Below, piece by piece: positions 55,092 to 63,391 of a stretch of 64,000 bases of DNA. How positions within the stretch are numbered: the stretch's first letter is position 1; the number at the start of each line of letters is the position of its first letter. The notes beneath the pieces are model-generated. The model ran no database searches. It was not told where the DNA came from and saw only the letters and a list, made by a program, of their open reading frames with translations. A program made the position numbers and the translations under genes. Source of the stretch: Paenibacillus sp. V4I3 (lineage in GTDB: Bacteria > Bacillota > Bacilli > Paenibacillales > NBRC-103111); the NCBI RefSeq assembly GCF_030817215.1, contig NZ_JAUSZA010000001.1, positions 3,942,501 through 4,006,500 of the forward strand, given 5' to 3'.

Positions 55092-56711
55092 TTACTGTTC
55101 ATCGGTTGCTGCTACTTGGCGTTGTATTATAGACGATTTACTCTGTTCTAGGATTCTATCTCCAAGAGTTCGTATTGCATTTTTAATCTTGGTTGGAATT
55201 TCAGATTCAATCATTTCTAAAGCAACTTTTCTACCTATAGATTCGGGTGATTTTTTAATAATTTTTAATAGTTGATCTTTAACATCATCTTTATCACCAA
55301 AACTGATGGATTCAAAGTTCTTATCATGAAAAACCTTTTGTAACACATGTTTTGGATAATAATTCTCGATTTCTCTTTTGTCCAAGATAAAACAACTTTC
55401 ACGCTTTAGATTAGTGTTTTTAATCAAGTATTCTGCAAACTCGTCTGGGTTTTTATCATCAGAATCCAGAAGTACAGCATATGGGATTCCTAAGTCATCA
55501 AGAATCTTTGCATTGGCAAAATAGAGTGCCTTATCCTTACCAGAAATAACAAGAATTTTGATGCCTATGCTATCTAAATTAATTCCTAGCTTCTTTGCCC
55601 AAATATCAATAACTGTTTCTTCAGTTCCACCCTCAACCATTAAGATGGCATCCCATTGTAGCCAGTCACTATTTCTTAGTTCAAGGTTCTCTTGAATAAT
55701 GCTAATGTCCCTATCTTGCTTTATTCTTTTTGCAGTAACTTTCCCGTATTCATTACGCTTTAGAAGCGTGATTCCCTTTAGGTTACCTCTATCTATAAAT
55801 ACAGTTGAATGCGTTGTAAGAATAACTTGACCATCATTTGCTGTAATCGATTGAAGGGAATGAAATATTTTTCGTTGTGCTCCAACATGCAGGTAAGCAT
55901 CTGGTTCTTCGATGCCAAAGATAAGATTTTTACCAATATGATGTTTTGCATAAGCCCTAAATAATGAAACTACCAACGAACTTTGGATACCTGAACCTTT
56001 ACCGCTGATTGATGTTGTACTGAATCCATCATTTACGAGTAAGTCCATTTCTACTGCTTTATCAATAGACACATTAGACTGTGGGATTAACTTATGTACA
56101 TCAGCAGTTTGTTCCTTTAAATAACCTTCAATATCTTCAACAATTGAACCTATATTATTAGATATTATTGATTTTAGTTTTTGTACACTATCAGTTACTT
56201 CTTTTTTCTTTAGAACTAAAGGCATAACGAGTTTTCCAAGTATAGAACCTGAAGTTAATTTAGTAGCTTTATCAATATCTCTTATTGATTCCACATAAAT
56301 GAATTGAGGAAGGTGGGATGATATTTTTTTCCAATCAGCTGTTTTAAGTTTATCATCTTTCATATATACTTCTGCTGTCTTGAGTTTAGTTGCATCACTA
56401 GTGTCAAGGAAAATTATTTTCTTTACTTCTAACTTATCACTATCGAGATATGATTTTACCAAGCTATAAAATTCTTCATTCCCAAGTTCTTCCTCAGTTA
56501 GTTTAAAGGTTATTGAAATCTCTAGTTTATTCTCCCCATGCGATATTTCTTCCCTACTTGGTTTTAAATCGTTTAGAAAAATATCTAATGCTCTTAGTGT
56601 ACTTGACTTTCCAATATCATTTTTACCAATTATAACACTAAATTCTTCGAATTTAAGGGATACATATAAAAGGCTTTTTAAGCCTTTTATAGAAACTCTG
56701 CTGATTAACAA
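55092..56711 (-). CDS. OLD-family ATP-dependent endonuclease
   Basis: A 539-residue protein with an ABC-type ATPase followed by a Toprim nuclease domain. Walker A is IGKNDIGKSSTLRA near residue 30, the signature region lies in SISGKGSGIQSSLV, and Walker B with switch is GIEEPDAYLHVGAQR then LTTHSTVFID. The Toprim part has the Glu in LMVEGGTEETVID and the Asp pair in AVLLDSDDKNPDEF. OLD proteins cut DNA and several act against phage, alone or with partners such as helicases. Here it follows the Mrr-like gene by 14 bases. The AT-rich composition matches the island. Confidence 0.92.
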   Translation of the reverse strand: MLISRVSIKGLKSLLYVSLKFEEFSVIIGKNDIGKSSTLRALDIFLNDLKPSREEISHGENKLEISITFKLTEEELGNEEFYSLVKSYLDSDKLEVKKIIFLDTSDATKLKTAEVYMKDDKLKTADWKKISSHLPQFIYVESIRDIDKATKLTSGSILGKLVMPLVLKKKEVTDSVQKLKSIISNNIGSIVEDIEGYLKEQTADVHKLIPQSNVSIDKAVEMDLLVNDGFSTTSISGKGSGIQSSLVVSLFRAYAKHHIGKNLIFGIEEPDAYLHVGAQRKIFHSLQSITANDGQVILTTHSTVFIDRGNLKGITLLKRNEYGKVTAKRIKQDRDISIIQENLELRNSDWLQWDAILMVEGGTEETVIDIWAKKLGINLDSIGIKILVISGKDKALYFANAKILDDLGIPYAVLLDSDDKNPDEFAEYLIKNTNLKRESCFILDKREIENYYPKHVLQKVFHDKNFESISFGDKDDVKDQLLKIIKKSPESIGRKVALEMIESEIPTKIKNAIRTLGDRILEQSKSSIIQRQVAATDEQ

Positions 56712-56725
56712 ATGGTTATCTCTCC

Positions 56726-57517
56726 TTAACTTCTTTGATGTTCATAGCACAGTATTTGATTATTAAAACGTTTAGGGTTCGCCAAACAGTAATCTTTCAC
56801 CTTCTGTGTCACAGGCTTACTACAGCTTGCACATACGTTATTATTTTCATCATAAGAAGTAGCCGCGACTTCACGAATAGTGGTTACAATTTGTTGTTCT
56901 TGTTCTGAAACTTTTATAGTTTGAGAAGCATTGACACCAGCCATCTGCTCAATTAGAACATCCCTGTCCCATAACTTAATACCTAGTCGCTTGGCACCAT
57001 CCCTAGCTTGCTCTGTAAACCTGCTGTTTGTAATAACCCAAGCTTCTGTTGCTTTATATACATCTTTGGCAGAGTAGGCTTGTTGTATCGCTTCATAACC
57101 TACGTTTTGCTTCCAACGCTTCGCTTGAACGATTACCTTCTTTGTAGCTGATTTTAAAATAAGGTCAGCACCATAATCTCCTTGACCACCAGTACGTTTT
57201 ACTTCCCAACCTTGACGTTTGAAGAACTGTTCTAAGTATCGTTCAAACATAGTGCCACTCATATTATCTATTTCGTTGATGTTGGCTCTTTGAAGTTTAG
57301 CTTTTATGCTGGCAAGATAGATACCTAACGAAATTGCTAGAACGACAATTAGTATAATGAGAACTACATTTAGAAATGAACCACCAATTGGTTGGGCGTA
57401 CTTACCCATAAAACCAATGTTAAACACTACAAAGAACACACACCCAATTAATGATTTGAAGAGAATTTCAATAATCATATCTTCAAACGTTTGCTTTTTA
57501 CGCCTTCTTCTTGCCAT
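56726..57517 (-). CDS. Membrane-anchored Mrr-like nuclease with zinc-ribbon tail
   Basis: A 263-residue protein. Two membrane segments (residues about 14-35 and 45-70) lead into a PD-(D/E)XK domain of the Mrr_cat type: MFERYLEQFFKRQGWEVKRTG, then GDYGADLILKS and the QAKR motif. A C-terminal zinc ribbon (CASCSKPVTQKVKDYC) ends the protein. The ATG at 57517 has AGGAGGG 7 bases upstream. It is cotranscribed with the OLD-family gene 14 bases on. Membrane fixation of an Mrr enzyme and the close pairing suggest a defence unit; function is not shown. Confidence 0.85.
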   Translation of the reverse strand: MARRRRKKQTFEDMIIEILFKSLIGCVFFVVFNIGFMGKYAQPIGGSFLNVVLIILIVVLAISLGIYLASIKAKLQRANINEIDNMSGTMFERYLEQFFKRQGWEVKRTGGQGDYGADLILKSATKKVIVQAKRWKQNVGYEAIQQAYSAKDVYKATEAWVITNSRFTEQARDGAKRLGIKLWDRDVLIEQMAGVNASQTIKVSEQEQQIVTTIREVAATSYDENNNVCASCSKPVTQKVKDYCLANPKRFNNQILCYEHQRS

Positions 57518-57685
57518 GATGTACCCTCCTGATATATTGTGTAGGTACGTATTCTCCAAAATATTACAATACCCTTCATTTATAGGTCAATAGTCATAAA
57601 TTACTCCTATTGATTATAGGGATGTGAGTTTTTATTGAGTTTAATTAGGTCTGTGATCTTGTCTTTTTAAGGAAAGGTGAAACGC

Positions 57686-58420
57686 TTGATTTCAAAATTA
57701 GTAGTTTATAGAGATTACATTACATCTTTGCCTTCAGGAAATCTAACTAAAGATGATTTATTGGTATCGAATCTACTTGTCGAAGAGCAAGGCGATTTGA
57801 AAATATACTATGCCCCATTTGACTACATAAATGAGCAAGCTAAGGTAATGATTGTAGGGATAACGCCTGGCTTTACACAAATGGAATTAGCTATAAGGCA
57901 AGCTAGGCAAGATTTATTAGATGGGGTTTCAGTGACAGAAATTGATAAGAGAGCCAAGCAGTTGGCTAGTTTTGCTGGTTCAATGCGTAAGAACCTAATA
58001 GCAATGTTGGATGAATTAGGCTTACCAGAATCGTTAGGTCTTAAATCAAGTGAATCGTTATTTGGTGAGCAAAGGGACTTGTTACATACTACATCAGTAA
58101 TTAGATACCCTGTCTTTTTCAAGGGAGAGAACTATACAGGACACAAACCAGAAATCTTAAAATCCGAAATCTTGTATAACATTGCTTCTGAACTGCTGGG
58201 GAGAGATTTGAAGGCAACGAATAGCGCATTAATCGTACCGCTAGGTAAATCTGTTTCTGATGTATTGAGGACGTTTGTAAGTGACGGTTTACTTGAAGAG
58301 GATAGATGCCTGTTTGACTTTCCACATCCATCAGGAGCGAATGGTCATAGAAAAGCACAATTTGATAATTGTAAAGAAACACATAAGAATCAAGTGACTA
58401 AATGGTTTGTTAAAGTGTAA
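57686..58420 (+). CDS. Uracil-DNA glycosylase-fold protein
   Basis: A 244-residue protein whose two key stretches fit the UDG superfamily: KVMIVGITPGFTQ (motif A place) near residue 55 and FDFPHPSGANGHR (motif B place) near residue 215. The family removes uracil or other damaged bases; some members guard against or help mobile DNA. The TTG at 57686 is preferred, since GGAAAGGTG ends 7 bases before it; a GTG at 57677 lies within that site. The next small gene starts 3 bases after its stop. Divergent from the Mrr-OLD pair. Confidence 0.7.
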   Translation: MISKLVVYRDYITSLPSGNLTKDDLLVSNLLVEEQGDLKIYYAPFDYINEQAKVMIVGITPGFTQMELAIRQARQDLLDGVSVTEIDKRAKQLASFAGSMRKNLIAMLDELGLPESLGLKSSESLFGEQRDLLHTTSVIRYPVFFKGENYTGHKPEILKSEILYNIASELLGRDLKATNSALIVPLGKSVSDVLRTFVSDGLLEEDRCLFDFPHPSGANGHRKAQFDNCKETHKNQVTKWFVKV

Positions 58421-58423
58421 GCA

Positions 58424-58645
58424 ATGAAAAGATGGCTTGAGATCATAACGATCAAAACAGATGAGCAGCTACAAAATTGCATTAACGCTAATATGGATGT
58501 TGAGGTATGGTTTGCTGGAACATTAGATTGTGCTTCTGAGATTAAAGAATTTGATGATAAAGTGGTTGTAGTTGAGGATGGTAAGTTTTTGCGGAGTAAT
58601 TGTGTTTTGAAAATTAAGGGAAGCCATCTACGCCTAGTGAATTAA
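58424..58645 (+). CDS. Small unknown partner of the UDG-like protein
   Basis: A 73-residue protein of alternating beta-type composition (KVVVVEDGKFLRSNCVLKIKG end) with no recognised family. It starts three bases after the UDG-like gene and has no own ribosome site, so it depends on coupling. A role as partner or inhibitor is possible but unproven. Confidence 0.6.
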   Translation: MKRWLEIITIKTDEQLQNCINANMDVEVWFAGTLDCASEIKEFDDKVVVVEDGKFLRSNCVLKIKGSHLRLVN

Positions 58646-58742
58646 GTCTCAAAATGAATGCAAAACTGGAGAAATATAGTATACTAACTAGGGGAGTAAG
58701 GTAATAACTTCCATAAAACTCAGAATGAAGCTAGGAGTATAT

Positions 58743-59873
58743 ATGTTAAAGCGAACAATCACTACATTGGTATTAGGTGCAACAATTTTTTCTGTAACAC
58801 CAGCTCAAGCAACTACAACACAAGACCTACGAATGATACCTGTAATCGTTAATGGTCAAAAAGTTAAGTTCCCTGATACAGAACCCTACATCGACGGTAA
58901 TGGTCGCACATTGGTTCCTGTACGTTTCGTGAGTGAGAAACTTGGAGGAACTGTGACTTGGAACGAAGCAACTCAAACCGTTACAATCAAAAATGGATCT
59001 AAGGCAATCAGCTTGCCTATAGGCTCAAACGTTGCGACAGTAGACGGACAAGCTGTAACGCTTGATACTACCGCTGTACTAACGGAAGGACGTACAATGG
59101 TTCCTCTTCGCTTTGTAAGTGAAGCATTGTCATCAAAGGTAACTTGGGATGATGGTGGTCATGCTGTGCAAGTGAGTGATTCTGCGTATCAAGCAAAAGT
59201 TGCTAGTGGAGAAATGGTACTGGATGCTTGGGGACGTGAATTGAGTAAGGTGTGGGATGCTAAGTGGAACAAACTTACTGATATGCCTTCATATGTGTAT
59301 GATTTGCAATCTTGGGCAGATACGAGCAACAAAGCATTCATGACAAAGTTTCCTTGGGTAGATAAACAGCATATAGACATGTGGTCTACTACAATTCGTA
59401 ACTATTATCAGGCTCAGTTGAACGTAGATTATAGAACCATTGATGAAGATACATTTGTAGCTACAACTATGAAGAGTGTAGAAGGTGATGGTTACTCTCG
59501 TAGACAACTAGAAAAAACTTTTCGTAGTTATGTATCTTGGGTGAAGAAGAATCATGTAATAGCTAAAGGTTACGCTGATCCTGAGAACTCTTTGGTGTCT
59601 TACAGATCATCTGGTCCTGTTGTCTTGACTCATTTTAAGTTCTTCATAATTAAAGCAGATGAAACAGCTCAAACTTTCATGGACAACTGGGATGTGTCAG
59701 ATCAATCCGATTCCTTTGAATTGGAAACTGGAGTATGGTACGAGGGTTATTCAGATGTAAGTCTTGGATCTCATTTTGCAAAAGAGCGTGAGGATCATTT
59801 CGGTGTAATTGCTGGTGAAAGCATGTTTGTTAAAGGTCACTATAAGTATGAGATTCTTTCATCGGAAAAGTAG
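58743..59873 (+). CDS. Exported protein with two copper amine oxidase-like (stalk) domains
   Basis: A 376-residue secreted protein. A signal peptide (residues about 1-24, ending TPAQA) is followed by tandem copies of the PF07833-type domain (VIVNGQKVKFPDTEPYIDGNGRTLVPVRFVSEKLGG and the second at VDGQAVTLDTTAVLTEGRTMVPLRFVSEALSS). The remaining 220 residues are unique. Such domains are very common on Paenibacillus surface proteins. The ATG at 58743 follows TAGGAG. Confidence 0.88.
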   Translation: MLKRTITTLVLGATIFSVTPAQATTTQDLRMIPVIVNGQKVKFPDTEPYIDGNGRTLVPVRFVSEKLGGTVTWNEATQTVTIKNGSKAISLPIGSNVATVDGQAVTLDTTAVLTEGRTMVPLRFVSEALSSKVTWDDGGHAVQVSDSAYQAKVASGEMVLDAWGRELSKVWDAKWNKLTDMPSYVYDLQSWADTSNKAFMTKFPWVDKQHIDMWSTTIRNYYQAQLNVDYRTIDEDTFVATTMKSVEGDGYSRRQLEKTFRSYVSWVKKNHVIAKGYADPENSLVSYRSSGPVVLTHFKFFIIKADETAQTFMDNWDVSDQSDSFELETGVWYEGYSDVSLGSHFAKEREDHFGVIAGESMFVKGHYKYEILSSEK

Positions 59874-59978
59874 GATTGAGGAAGCCTAGCTCTCTTAGTA
59901 AAACTTGTTATTACAAAGCATAGATAAAACTCGCATTTTATCTAAGTCAGTCGTAAGAAGGCACTAGAATGAAAGCAA

Positions 59979-60010
59979 ACGCTCTAGGATTGCTCCTGAG
60001 CGTCTTTTTA
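59979..60010 (+). terminator. Terminator after the stalk-domain protein gene
   Basis: ACGCTCTAGGA pairs with TCCTGAGCGT (inner AGGA/TCCT), followed by CTTTTTATG. It also lies between two converging genes. Confidence 0.85.
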
Positions 60011-60017
60011 TGTTCGT

Positions 60018-60254
60018 TTAATGGTTCTGATTATCAAATTCTAACTCTACGAGCCTGACGAGTTCTGAAGGTTTCATTTTTAGTCCTTTGGCAATATCAA
60101 ATAAACTTGTTAGCGAAGGTTGATATTTACCACTTTCAAGTTCAGAAATGTAGGTTCGTGCAAGGGTGCTATCAGTTGCTAATTGTTCTTGGGTTATGTT
60201 CTTTTTTATTCTGATGCTTTTAACGACTTTACCGAAAATTAGTTCAATTTGCAA
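60018..60254 (-). CDS. XRE-family helix-turn-helix regulator
   Basis: A 78-residue Cro/CI-type repressor with the helix-turn-helix at residues about 18-45 (ITQEQLATDSTLARTYISELESGKYQPSLTSLF). It is divergent from the membrane-protein gene at 60402 with a 147-base gap, so it may control it. Typical of mobile elements. Confidence 0.88.
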   Translation of the reverse strand: MQIELIFGKVVKSIRIKKNITQEQLATDSTLARTYISELESGKYQPSLTSLFDIAKGLKMKPSELVRLVELEFDNQNH

Positions 60255-60401
60255 GGAATGTTCTCCTTTTTGAATTAATTATCATGGAAAGCCGCATAAG
60301 TCATTGTCTGGTATACATAACAAAATGGTTTATATATCCACATTCTCGTGATATATTCAGATTGTTACACAATTGAAATATTAGAATGGGGATAATACAA
60401 C

Positions 60402-61133
60402 ATGGAAAACATGACAAGTCTACTTAGTGTTGATGAAGCTACAATTGAAAGAACTGAAGTAAGTAAAGCTTCAATAGTCCAGAAAATTGCACGTTATACA
60501 TGGTGGATAGTATTTCTTTCAACATTTGTTCTTTGGTACAATTGGCAATTTTGGTGGGGAGTATTAACCTTTATCGGTTCAATTATGATTATGGGTATTG
60601 GTGAAGAACCCACAAACAAAGCGAAAGAAATCGCAAAAAATCAAAAAAATGAAAAACTTAATGAACTTCTGATTTCCAAAGGGATAAACTGCTCTCAAAA
60701 GTATGTTACTGAGAAGTATGATCTTGCAATTGCAGTTGATGAACAGAAAAATCGACTATGCTTTATTGATTATGAAGTTAGAGAGTTTTCGTTTGCCGAT
60801 ATACTAGAAGTAGAAATTGTTGAGGATGAAGTACAAATAACGAAAACCTCAAGGGGGAGTCAATTAGGTGGTGCAGTTATTGGCGGTGTTCTGGCTGGTG
60901 GAGTCGGAGCAATTATTGGAGGACTTTCAGGGCAAAAGACTTCAAGCAATGACAAAGTGAAGAGAATCTACATTAAGATGATCGTTAACGACACGCAAAG
61001 ACCTTATGTCACAATTGATTTTCTGAATGAGAAGAAAGAGATACTTAAGAAGGATAAGAAGGTTATGAAGGCAACAAACGATGCCAATCATTGGTATGGA
61101 TTGATGAGCGTATTGATTAAAAGGGCTGGATGA
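60402..61133 (+). CDS. Membrane protein of unknown function with glycine zipper
   Basis: A 243-residue protein with two membrane segments near the start (residues about 30-65), a soluble middle, and a glycine-rich hydrophobic stretch (GGAVIGGVLAGGVGAIIGG) near residue 170 that is like glycine-zipper membrane or pore segments. No family is known to me. Held opposite the XRE gene; it is the last gene of the island before the right repeat. A toxic or phage-exclusion role is only a guess. Confidence 0.7.
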   Translation: MENMTSLLSVDEATIERTEVSKASIVQKIARYTWWIVFLSTFVLWYNWQFWWGVLTFIGSIMIMGIGEEPTNKAKEIAKNQKNEKLNELLISKGINCSQKYVTEKYDLAIAVDEQKNRLCFIDYEVREFSFADILEVEIVEDEVQITKTSRGSQLGGAVIGGVLAGGVGAIIGGLSGQKTSSNDKVKRIYIKMIVNDTQRPYVTIDFLNEKKEILKKDKKVMKATNDANHWYGLMSVLIKRAG

Positions 61134-61213
61134 CAGTAGATGATTTGAATGACAGGGCTTAATACTTTTTCATATATTGTCACACGTTTCTTCATTAATA
61201 TAAATTCAAGCTG

Positions 61214-61265
61214 AAGCCCATAAGACTCCTTCGATATTGAAGTAACTTTTGGGGCTTGTTTTTTG
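61214..61265 (+). terminator. Terminator near the right end of the island
   Basis: AAGCCCATAAG pairs with CTTTTGGGGCTT, followed by GTTTTTTG. Confidence 0.65.
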
Positions 61266-61282
61266 TGTAATTATTTTGTGAG

Positions 61283-61393
61283 TTTATAGGCTTTGAACTT
61301 GTGTTCAAATCCATCTCATATTACAATAATCACAGACCAATAAATTATGGTCATAAAGCCTATAAATACCTAGTGAGATGGGAAAGCTATAGG
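61283..61393. promoter_or_regulatory. Right arm-type repeats of the island
   Basis: TTTATAGGCTT (61283-61293, inverted) and AAGCCTATAAA (61356-61366, direct) equal the motif at 50068-50078. GTGAGATGGGAAAGCTATAGG (61373-61393) is an inverted near-copy of 50071-50093. This is an arrangement seen with integrase arm sites. Confidence 0.55.
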
Positions 61394-61435
61394 TTATCAC
61401 CAATTACAGAACCCTTGTTGTTCTAAGATGTGAAA

Positions 61436-61563
61436 TTCGGATACACGATTAACATCTCAAAGTCGAAACCGACAAATTCAGAATTCATCGCGATGGTTGC
61501 TGATAAGCTTCGCATCGAGCATAAGGTTTCTTGAGAGGGTTAGAATCTTTGTAATATCTCGGA
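61436..61563 (+). other. Right attachment-like repeat (second spo0A 3' end)
   Basis: 128 bases aligning without gaps to 49883-50010: 123 of 128 are equal and the final 80 are identical. The five changes are all silent third-position changes in the spo0A frame, so the piece comes from a real, functional spo0A of a related strain or of the original site. Confidence 0.88.
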
Positions 61564-61573
61564 GGTCATCAGA

Positions 61574-61804
61574 ATGAAATATGAGCTCGGTCGCTGCCTA
61601 CTTAGTGAACGATTACTTGAATCCGACATGACTGCCTTTGAACTCGCTCGAACTTTGCTTTATAAGCCAGAGCGGATAACCGACTTTGTTGAAAACAAAA
61701 GAATCATGCCGCTTAAGTCTGCTATATCTATCGCTGACACTCTGGGGTGTGATGTGAATGATTTGTATGAATTGGTCACGATCGAGTCGAACGTATTAAA
61801 TTGA
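61574..61804 (+). CDS. Small HTH (XRE-like) protein
   Basis: A 76-residue helix-turn-helix protein (ELARTLLYKPERITDFVENKRIMPLKSAISIADTLGCDVNDLY). GGAGG at 61561-61565, whose first three bases end the repeat, is its ribosome site. It is probably the original gene after spo0A, moved 11.5 kb away by the island. Confidence 0.8.
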   Translation: MKYELGRCLLSERLLESDMTAFELARTLLYKPERITDFVENKRIMPLKSAISIADTLGCDVNDLYELVTIESNVLN

Positions 61805-61824
61805 TGGTTGTAATCCTATATATC

Positions 61825-61860
61825 AAAAAGAGGGCGCTCTTATTCAGAGCGTTCTTTTTA
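61825..61860 (+). terminator. Terminator of the HTH gene
   Basis: AAAAAGAGGGCGCTC pairs with GAGCGTTCTTTTT. Confidence 0.85.
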
Positions 61861-61934
61861 GTTTATTTAAAACATACAATGAACTTTTCTTTGTTAATAT
61901 GAACCATGGCGGGAACGGGGGAATGTCAGAAAGA

Positions 61935-61954
61935 CTACCTATGAGGATAGGTAG
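61935..61954 (-). terminator. Hairpin after the YjcZ-like gene
   Basis: CTACCTAT-GAGG-ATAGGTAG, 24 bases past the stop of the small gene on the minus strand, with a short T-rich tail (TCTTTCT). Confidence 0.5.
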
Positions 61955-61977
61955 CCCTTCTGTATTTGTTTTCTAAA

Positions 61978-62073
61978 TTACCAAACAAAAGCGCTAGTGA
62001 TGATAACCAGTAAAATGAACAGTACCAAGATTGCTGCTGAAGAAGTATAACCTACGCCAGTTCCACAACTCAT
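61978..62073 (-). CDS. YjcZ-family sporulation micro-protein
   Basis: A 31-residue protein, SCGTGVGYTSSAAILVLFI then LLVIITSAFVW after the initial Met. A glycine/cysteine lead followed by one hydrophobic helix is the YjcZ/SscA type found in spores. GGAGG lies nine bases before the ATG at 62073. Such proteins are often missed because of their size. Confidence 0.85.
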   Translation of the reverse strand: MSCGTGVGYTSSAAILVLFILLVIITSAFVW

Positions 62074-62294
62074 CCGAATCAACCTCCAACTGATATTGGT
62101 TTGTGTTTCGAGATAGCTTATGACTATTTTTGAGGAATGTTTGGGCGAATCGACTGATTGTGCTATTGTCCCTATTTTTGAAAAAAAATCGGTTGTTAAT
62201 CAAATCTTGGAACCATACGATGCGGATTTACGTTAATACATCTAGTCATAAAAAGACTATTCCTATAAGTTTAAGCTTGGAGGCGGCATAGAAG

Positions 62295-63383
62295 TTGTTA
62301 CTTATATTGACGAGTTTCGTAGTGGGAATTGTGTGTGTTATTGTTCTTTTTGTGAATGTTTACCCTGTTTTCGGACGGAGACCCTCGAAGGAGAAGGCAC
62401 AGTCTTTCTCGCGATCCTCTCAGTATTTGAATGGGAAATTCGAAAACCCTGTTCCTACCATGATGAATATGGGCTTGAGGAATACAATGGGGATCTTGCT
62501 CGATTTTGCGAAAAGCAGTCCGAATCGACGTCCAAAGACGCAATTAGAGATGGAAACCCCCAATTTGACCAAGGATCTGGAAACGAAAGTGACTTGGTTT
62601 GGTCATTCGGCTTCCTTACTAACGATCGATGGAAAAGCCCTTTTATTAGATCCCATGTTCGGGAAAGCTCCTTCGCCGTTTCCATGGTTCGGGAAGGGAA
62701 GGTATAGCGGTGGATTGCCTTTTGAAATTGCGCAGCTGCCCGTGATTGATGCCGTTATTTTGTCACATGACCATTATGATCATTTGGATTATGGATCAAT
62801 CATGAAGATTAAGCATAAAGTGAACAAGTTTTTTGTCCCGCTTGGGGTTGGCGGTCATCTGATCAGATGGGGTGTGCAGCCTGAGAAGATCGAAGAGTAT
62901 GACTGGTGGGATGAGTTTACGTTTGAAGGTTTAACGTTGGCTTGTACGCCAGCTACACACTTTTCGGGGAGAAGTATGACGGATCGTGGTGCTACCTTAT
63001 GGTGTTCGTGGGTGATCAAAGGAAAGCAGTCCAGCATCTTCTTCAGTGGTGATAGTGGGTATTCCTCCCATTTCAAAGAAATTGGGCTTAAATATGGTCC
63101 GTTCGATCTTACTCTGATGGAGTGCGGACAATACGATGATCGCTGGTCTGATATTCATATGATGCCGGAAGAAACAGTCCAAGCCCATTTGGATGTGAAA
63201 GGGAAGCTGATAATTCCGATACATTGGGGAGCATTCACGCTGGCCTTACATGACTGGACAGAACCGGTAGAGCGTGCCACAAGGGCAGCACATGCTAACA
63301 AAGTGTCAATTGTCACACCAAAAATAGGTCAAACTGTCATCGTGAATGCCGCAGATTATCCGATAGACACTTGGTGGAAGTAG
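62295..63383 (+). CDS. MBL-fold hydrolase (NAPE-PLD-like)
   Basis: A 362-residue protein with an N-terminal membrane helix and a metallo-beta-lactamase domain. The metal ligands are HDHYDHLD near residue 160, His in CTPATHFSGR, Asp in FSGDSGY and His in PIHWGAFTLALHDW, the pattern of the NAPE-phospholipase-D-like group (also called YddR-like). It may hydrolyse a phospholipid or similar at the membrane. TTG start at 62295 after GGAGGCGG. Confidence 0.88.
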   Translation: MLLILTSFVVGIVCVIVLFVNVYPVFGRRPSKEKAQSFSRSSQYLNGKFENPVPTMMNMGLRNTMGILLDFAKSSPNRRPKTQLEMETPNLTKDLETKVTWFGHSASLLTIDGKALLLDPMFGKAPSPFPWFGKGRYSGGLPFEIAQLPVIDAVILSHDHYDHLDYGSIMKIKHKVNKFFVPLGVGGHLIRWGVQPEKIEEYDWWDEFTFEGLTLACTPATHFSGRSMTDRGATLWCSWVIKGKQSSIFFSGDSGYSSHFKEIGLKYGPFDLTLMECGQYDDRWSDIHMMPEETVQAHLDVKGKLIIPIHWGAFTLALHDWTEPVERATRAAHANKVSIVTPKIGQTVIVNAADYPIDTWWK

Positions 63384-63391
63384 AGGAGTCA

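Noticed and set aside
49982..61435. Complete prophage
   Set aside because: No terminase, portal, capsid, tail, replication or lysis gene is present; it is an island or a strongly reduced element.
62295..63383. AHL lactonase (quorum quenching)
   Set aside because: The N-terminal membrane helix, length and the spacing around FSGDSGY fit the NAPE-PLD-like group better.
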